A stretch of 8,624 bases of DNA from assembly GCA_030145955.1 (NCBI GenBank), contig JASLCR010000046.1:1-8624 (forward strand), in the 5' to 3' direction. This DNA is from Candidatus Saccharimonadales bacterium. Its GTDB lineage: Bacteria > Patescibacteriota > Saccharimonadia > Saccharimonadales > Saccharimonadaceae. Below the pieces are notes generated by a model. That model was not told the origin of the DNA. It searched no databases and saw only the letters and a list, made by a program, of their open reading frames with translations. This document shows, piece after piece, positions 5,089-8,624 of the stretch; the first letter of the stretch is position 1; each line of letters begins with the position of its first letter. The translations under genes were made by a program, and so were the position numbers.

Positions 5089-5640
5089 ATGAAGACGCTC
5101 AGCCTTAATCGACCGCACGCGCTTATCATGGTAGGGATTCCGGGAAGCGGCAAGACAACATTTGCAAAGCAATTTGCTAACACATTCAATGCACCGCACA
5201 TTGAGGCTGCCATGCTTGCATCGTATGCAAAAGACAATACCGCCGCCGTAGAGCTAACCACCCTTGTACTCGGTGAATTTATGAAAACAGGACAGTCGAT
5301 TGTTATCGATGCCTATACCGACTCACGCCGTGTGCGCACGGAGCTTGCCAAGTATTGCCGCGATAATGGCTATTCACCACTTTTTGTATGGGTGCAGACA
5401 GACCCCTCTACAGCCGAGCAACGCACCGTGCGTGGTAAGCAACTCACAAAAGAGGAGTTTAGTAAGCAAGTACAAAGCTTTAGCGCGCCGCACCCGGATG
5501 AAAAGCCGCTTGTTATCAGTGGCAAGCACACTTATGCAACTCAAGCAAAGGTTGTCCTTAAGCGCCTGTCTGCTCCTCGAGCCGAAATATCCCAGCACAA
5601 GCAGGCACCCGCGCGGCCAGGGCAAATCAAAGTACAATAG
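5089..5640 (+). CDS. AAA_33-type P-loop kinase-like protein
   Basis: The 183-residue protein has a Walker A loop GIPGSGKT (16-23) directly after the first strand ALIMV, a Walker B-like strand SIVIDAYTDSRRVR (70-83), and an arginine-containing segment EQRTVRGK (110-117) where small kinases have their lid. This is the layout of ATP-dependent kinases of the AAA_33/zeta-toxin-like group, which phosphorylate small molecules or nucleic-acid ends; the substrate cannot be read from the sequence. The strand FVWVQTDPSTAEQR (99-112) is typical for the group. The last 25 residues are basic, Pro-rich and probably disordered. The start at 5089 fits the extended -10 and the fact that the fold begins within a dozen residues. 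The stop is 3 nt before the metallopeptidase gene, so they are cotranscribed. Confidence 0.85.
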   Translation: MKTLSLNRPHALIMVGIPGSGKTTFAKQFANTFNAPHIEAAMLASYAKDNTAAVELTTLVLGEFMKTGQSIVIDAYTDSRRVRTELAKYCRDNGYSPLFVWVQTDPSTAEQRTVRGKQLTKEEFSKQVQSFSAPHPDEKPLVISGKHTYATQAKVVLKRLSAPRAEISQHKQAPARPGQIKVQ

Positions 5641-5643
5641 CCC

Positions 5644-6333
5644 ATGGCATCATTTGAGGATACAGAGTTTGGCGTCGTAACAGTACGTCGCTCACCTCGC
5701 GCTCGTTCGGTGAAACTCAGCGTTTCTGCTGATGGGGTCTTACGGATAAGTATGCCGCCGTATGCACCACTTTTTCTCGCAAAACGACTCATCGACTCTT
5801 CGCGCAGCTCACTACGGAAATTACGACAGTCGCAACCTGGCCGCATGACCTTTCGTGATGGCGACCAAGTTGGCAAGAGCCATTCTATCCATGTACATGC
5901 TGCACCTCGCCTGCATATTCGCACCAGCAAGCAACTCATCTCTGTAGCCCTGCCTGACCATATGGTAATAGACGATAGCGAGGTACAAGATACAATTCGC
6001 GACGCCGTAGTGAAAATACTACGCAAAGAGGCAAAGAGTTATTTGCCGCGCCGCCTTGCATTTCTGGCTGAAAAATACAGCCTTACCTATGAACGTGTGC
6101 GTTTTTCATACGCCAGTACTCGATGGGGAAGTTGCAGCTCAAGTGGAACAATTAGCCTAAATATCAGCCTCATGATGCTGCCATTCGAGTTGATAGACTA
6201 TGTATTACTTCATGAGCTTGCCCATACGCGCCACATGAACCATAGTGCAGACTTCTGGGAGCTCGTAGAAGAACTTGATCCGGACTATAAAATGCATCGC
6301 AAAGCATTAAAATCTCGATCGTCGCAGCTCTAA
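5644..6333 (+). CDS. YgjP/DUF45-type metallopeptidase
   Basis: The 229-residue protein shows the C-terminal signature of the YgjP-like (DUF45, M48-related) family: RWGSCSSSGTISLN (160-173) followed by HELAHTRHMNHSADFW (190-205). His190, His194 and His200 are the expected zinc ligands and Glu191 the catalytic base. The N-terminal half is a beta-rich domain with RSPRARSVKLSVSADG (16-31), also typical for the family. No signal peptide or membrane helix: cytoplasmic. The physiological substrate is not known to me. The gene follows the P-loop kinase-like gene by 3 nt and lacks a clear Shine-Dalgarno, so coupled translation is likely; a TACAAT at 5633-5638, 5 nt before the ATG, could also act as an internal leaderless promoter. 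All active-site residues are intact. Confidence 0.92.
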   Translation: MASFEDTEFGVVTVRRSPRARSVKLSVSADGVLRISMPPYAPLFLAKRLIDSSRSSLRKLRQSQPGRMTFRDGDQVGKSHSIHVHAAPRLHIRTSKQLISVALPDHMVIDDSEVQDTIRDAVVKILRKEAKSYLPRRLAFLAEKYSLTYERVRFSYASTRWGSCSSSGTISLNISLMMLPFELIDYVLLHELAHTRHMNHSADFWELVEELDPDYKMHRKALKSRSSQL

Positions 6334-6334
6334 C

Positions 6335-6343
6335 TGGTATACT
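6335..6343 (+). promoter_or_regulatory. Extended -10 promoter of the histidine kinase gene
   Basis: TGGTATACT begins right after the metallopeptidase stop; 9 nt separate the hexamer from the ATG at 6353. The start site falls within about 3 nt of the ATG, and there is no Shine-Dalgarno, so a leaderless mRNA is predicted. Confidence 0.65.
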
Positions 6344-6352
6344 TAAAACAAC

Positions 6353-7984
6353 ATGAGATGGGGTGTGGCCACAAACAAAAGAGTTCAATCGATTATTCGA
6401 ATTGGCGGACTCGTTGCTTCAGTTGCGATCGCCCTCTACACACTACTTATCACTACGAACATTTTGCCTCGTTTTGGCTACAACTTCTCCGACACCCTCG
6501 GCTACCTGCTCGCCGTAACGTGGCTTAGCGCCGGGCTTTTGCAATACATTTTCTTCGGGCTCTCCCCGCGAAACACCATGGTACGTATTGTGAGCTATCA
6601 TGTACTCGCGGCCATCTACATTGTCGGTATTACAGGCTTTGCCAGCCTGCCATTCCTCGCCTGCTGGGTGATTCTCACCTACGCTACCTATTCGTACTAT
6701 GCACTACGCGGCATGGTTATTAGTGCTACCATCCTGTGGCTCACCGGAGTTGTCGATGGCCTACTCCATCGTGACATCGCAGCACTCGTTGATAACATCG
6801 TCATGGCAACGTCACTCTCTATTGTTATATTTGTGATCATTTACATCACGAAAGCCCAGGAGCGTGATGAAGGAGAATTTGAAGCCAGTAAACAAGCCGA
6901 GTCATTGCAACGAGAGAGCCTCCAAACACTCATCAATAATATTGCCGATGCTGTACTATCCACTGATCAAAACGGCACTATACGGCTATATAATGCTGCG
7001 ACGATTGGTCTTCTTGACACGAACACCGACCTTGTCGGTAAATCAATCGACAAAGTGCTGCACCTACGCGATGAAGATGACCAACCAGTTCTCATAAAAA
7101 CCTTCCTCAAAGACGCACATGGAGTGACTATCAACGACATGTTACGCGCAACTATTAGCGACGAAGAAATTCGTATCGAGGCCACCTATTCACCAATACG
7201 CGGTGCCTACACCCAAGAGCATGGGCAGATAGCCGACAATGGCTATATCATCATTTTGCGTGATATCACCAAAACAAAGAGCCTCGAAGAAGAGCGAGAT
7301 GAATTTATTAGTGTGGTCAGCCATGAACTTCGCACCCCTATTACGATTGCCGAAGGAGCGATTGATAATGCACGGCTCGTATTTAAGAAAGACCCGAGCC
7401 AAATAAAGCTAGTCGACAAAAGTATGAGCATGGCACACGATCAGGTTATTTTTCTCTCAAAAATGGTTAACGACCTGAGCACACTCTCGCGAGCCGAACG
7501 TGGCATTGCCGACACGCCTGAATTAATTGACGTACGAGAACTCGTTCATTCTTTGTACGAAGACTACACGGCGCAGGCAAAGGCAAAAGGCCTCCGCTTT
7601 AATCTTTCGGCGCATGGGCAGCTGGGAAATGTTAATGCGAGCCGACTCTACCTTCACGAGCTGCTACAAAACTTCATTACAAACGCGATCAAGTATACAA
7701 AAGAGGGTAGTATTACCTTAACCGTGGAGCGTAGCGAGACAATGGTGCATTTTTCTGTCAGTGACACCGGCATTGGCATGAGTAAGGCCGATCAGAGTAA
7801 AGTGTTTCAAAAGTTTTACCGTTCAGAGGATTACCGGACACGCGAAACAGGTGGCACTGGACTTGGGCTCTACGTCGCCGAGAAGCTTGCGCGCAAAATG
7901 GCTACCAGCATTGCCCTCAAAAGCCGCCTCAATCATGGCTCAACCTTCAGTTTTTCGCTCCCAGTGGCTACCAAGAAAAAGTAG
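6353..7984 (+). CDS. Six-helix PAS sensor histidine kinase
   Basis: The 543-residue protein has about six membrane helices at its N-terminus (roughly residues 14-36, 48-70, 77-97, 98-116, 119-136, 142-166), a charged helical linker, and a PAS domain at about 188-307 (TLINNIADAVLSTDQNGTIR and a final IIILRDIT). The kinase core follows: HisKA with SVVSHELRTPI, phospho-acceptor His324; N-box HELLQNFITNAIKYT (Asn440, Asn444); G1 box SDTGIGM (470-476); F-box FQKFYRS; G2 box GGTGLGL (500-506). All residues for autophosphorylation are present. With hardly any extracellular loop, the signal is probably sensed in or at the membrane, or by the PAS domain in the cytoplasm. No response regulator lies next to it in this window, so it is an orphan kinase or its partner is elsewhere. 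The ATG at 6353 fits the leaderless promoter; a GTG four codons in is the alternative. Confidence 0.95.
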   Translation: MRWGVATNKRVQSIIRIGGLVASVAIALYTLLITTNILPRFGYNFSDTLGYLLAVTWLSAGLLQYIFFGLSPRNTMVRIVSYHVLAAIYIVGITGFASLPFLACWVILTYATYSYYALRGMVISATILWLTGVVDGLLHRDIAALVDNIVMATSLSIVIFVIIYITKAQERDEGEFEASKQAESLQRESLQTLINNIADAVLSTDQNGTIRLYNAATIGLLDTNTDLVGKSIDKVLHLRDEDDQPVLIKTFLKDAHGVTINDMLRATISDEEIRIEATYSPIRGAYTQEHGQIADNGYIIILRDITKTKSLEEERDEFISVVSHELRTPITIAEGAIDNARLVFKKDPSQIKLVDKSMSMAHDQVIFLSKMVNDLSTLSRAERGIADTPELIDVRELVHSLYEDYTAQAKAKGLRFNLSAHGQLGNVNASRLYLHELLQNFITNAIKYTKEGSITLTVERSETMVHFSVSDTGIGMSKADQSKVFQKFYRSEDYRTRETGGTGLGLYVAEKLARKMATSIALKSRLNHGSTFSFSLPVATKKK

Positions 7985-7989
7985 TTTCC

Positions 7990-8019
7990 TTGACAGAGTG
8001 TGCGCATCTGTCATATACT
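7990..8019 (+). promoter_or_regulatory. secE-nusG promoter with a dyad in the spacer
   Basis: TTGACA (7990-7995) and TATACT (8014-8019) are 18 nt apart, a strong vegetative promoter as expected for an operon with secE and nusG. The spacer holds a 7-bp inverted repeat, TGACAGA (7991-7997) and TCTGTCA (8007-8013), overlapping the -35 and touching the -10. More TGACA copies follow at 8019-8023 and 8026-8030. A start site near 8026 gives a leader of about 44 nt. Confidence 0.75.
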
Positions 8020-8029
8020 GACACTTGAC

Positions 8030-8049
8030 AGTCTGCATTGAAGCAGACT
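8030..8049 (+). promoter_or_regulatory. Hairpin at the 5' end of the secE leader
   Basis: AGTCTGC (8030-8036) and GCAGACT (8043-8049) form a perfect 7-bp stem with a 6-nt loop, followed by TTTT-less T-rich sequence (8049-8052) and, 8 nt on, the GGGAG ribosome site (8058-8062). It would lie about 4 nt from the predicted mRNA 5' end, where it could protect the transcript from decay or bind a regulator. The T-run is too short for a strong terminator. Confidence 0.45.
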
Positions 8050-8069
8050 TTTAAGTTGGGAGAAATCTG

Positions 8070-8426
8070 GTGGCAAAGAAAGCGAAAGATGACGCAAATG
8101 TGACCCGCATCAGTGCGAGTGACGCAAAAAGCACAAAAAAAGGCAACAAGTCTGCAAGTACAGCCAAACCTGCAACAAAAGCCAAAGCAGCCGTAAAGAA
8201 ATCTAGCCGAGCAGAAAATGCTGACAAAAAGTCACGCAATCCGCTCCGCGCATTTTTCGGCTATTTCGTTGGGGCATGGCAGGAACTTCGCCAAGTACAT
8301 TGGCCAACTCGCCGTGCCACCTGGAGCCTTACCGGTGCAGTACTCGCCTTCGCCGCATTCTTTGTCGTATTTATCCTGTTACTTGATGCCTTGTTTAAAT
8401 TTATATTCGAACTATTACTAAAGTAG
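8070..8426 (+). CDS. secE: Preprotein translocase subunit SecE
   Basis: SecE is the small clamp subunit of the SecYEG channel for protein export through the cytoplasmic membrane. The 118-residue product carries the family signature at residues 67-84, VGAWQELRQVHWPTRRAT, an amphipathic helix that lies on the membrane, followed by one transmembrane helix at about 86-106. Residues 1-57 are a low-complexity Lys/Ala/Ser tail that most short single-helix SecE proteins (about 60-70 residues) lack; such extensions occur in Saccharibacteria and some other lineages. The GTG at 8070 is chosen for the GGGAG 7 nt upstream; the next residues AKKAKDD are a typical start. nusG follows after 16 nt, the classical bacterial gene order, so both are cotranscribed. 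Confidence 0.95.
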   Translation: MAKKAKDDANVTRISASDAKSTKKGNKSASTAKPATKAKAAVKKSSRAENADKKSRNPLRAFFGYFVGAWQELRQVHWPTRRATWSLTGAVLAFAAFFVVFILLLDALFKFIFELLLK

Positions 8427-8442
8427 AAAGAGAGTTATATTT

Positions 8443-8624
8443 GTGAGTAAAAATCGTTATGATTCATCAAGACAGTGGTATGCCATCCATACCTACTCAG
8501 GTTATGAAGAAAAAGTAGCCGACAGTATTCGCCAGCGCATCAATGCTGTTGATATGGCCGACAAAATCTTTGATGTCATGGTACCAAAGGAAAAGCAGAT
8601 CCAGATCAAAAATGGTAAGCGCAA
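8443..8624 (+). CDS. nusG: Transcription termination/antitermination factor NusG (5' part)
   Basis: NusG binds RNA polymerase, suppresses pausing and couples transcription to Rho or the ribosome. The first 60 codons are present: SKNRYDSSR, then QWYAIHTYSGYEEKVADSIR (11-30) and KIFDVMVPKEKQ (41-52), the start of the NGN domain. The GTG at 8443 is preceded by a purine-rich GAAAGAGAG (8426-8434), 8 nt upstream, partly in the end of secE. The gene is cut by the window edge; the rest of NGN and the KOW domain must lie beyond it. Ribosomal protein genes rplK and rplA usually follow. Confidence 0.95.
   Translation, partial: MSKNRYDSSRQWYAIHTYSGYEEKVADSIRQRINAVDMADKIFDVMVPKEKQIQIKNGKR

Noticed and set aside
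5541..6026. 161-codon minus-strand frame opposite the P-loop and metallopeptidase genes
   Set aside because: Cys/Arg/Ser-rich composition typical of an antisense shadow; both plus-strand genes underneath are complete and motif-supported.
7991..8013. Inverted repeat after the histidine kinase as an intrinsic terminator
   Set aside because: It is followed by TATACTGACAC rather than a T-run and lies exactly between -35 and -10 hexamers, so a promoter/operator role is more likely.
1..8624. CRISPR array, tRNA or rRNA genes, insertion sequences
   Set aside because: No regularly spaced repeats, cloverleaf-like sequence, rRNA-like sequence, transposase motif or long terminal inverted repeats were seen by eye.

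Overview
The window looks like ordinary chromosome from a Candidatus Saccharibacteria (TM7, CPR/Patescibacteria) genome of intermediate GC. The main clue is the right end, where a SecE with a long Lys/Ala-rich tail ending in a QELRQVHWPTRRATW motif is followed by a NusG beginning SKNRYDSSRQWYAIHTYSGYEE; both resemble saccharibacterial versions as I remember them. The many short genes of unknown function fit. The phylum assignment is inference. In-frame TAA, TAG and TGA all seem to act as stops, so there is no sign of the UGA-to-glycine recoding of Gracilibacteria/Absconditabacteria.

Left part (1-2503): the last codons of an unidentified gene; a secreted lipoprotein; two tiny membrane-protein genes on the minus strand (42 and 65 codons, with the stop of the first touching the start of the second); a divergent Nudix hydrolase; a small membrane protein with an HExxH motif; and a minus-strand 72-codon zinc-ribbon-like protein whose 3' end overlaps the membrane gene antisense. 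Middle (2504-5049): a two-gene redox operon (luciferase-like flavin oxidoreductase, then an F420/NADP-reductase-like Rossmann protein) behind a good promoter with an operator-like dyad, then a gene for a protein with a probable bacterial PH-like domain. Right part (5050-8624): a P-loop kinase-like protein and a YgjP-type metallopeptidase in one unit, a six-helix PAS sensor histidine kinase with no response regulator in view, and the start of the secE-nusG transcription/secretion operon.

The most striking property is promoter layout. Almost every transcription unit has a recognisable -10 hexamer, often extended (TGN before it), and two architectures alternate. Six genes (lipoprotein, Nudix, HExxH protein, zinc ribbon, P-loop protein, histidine kinase) have the -10 only 6-10 nt before an ATG with no Shine-Dalgarno, which predicts leaderless or nearly leaderless mRNAs. 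The others (small membrane operon, flavin oxidoreductase, PH-like protein, secE-nusG) have a leader with a clear Shine-Dalgarno. All GTG starts fall in the second class. No tRNA, rRNA, CRISPR array, insertion sequence or strong intrinsic terminator was seen.
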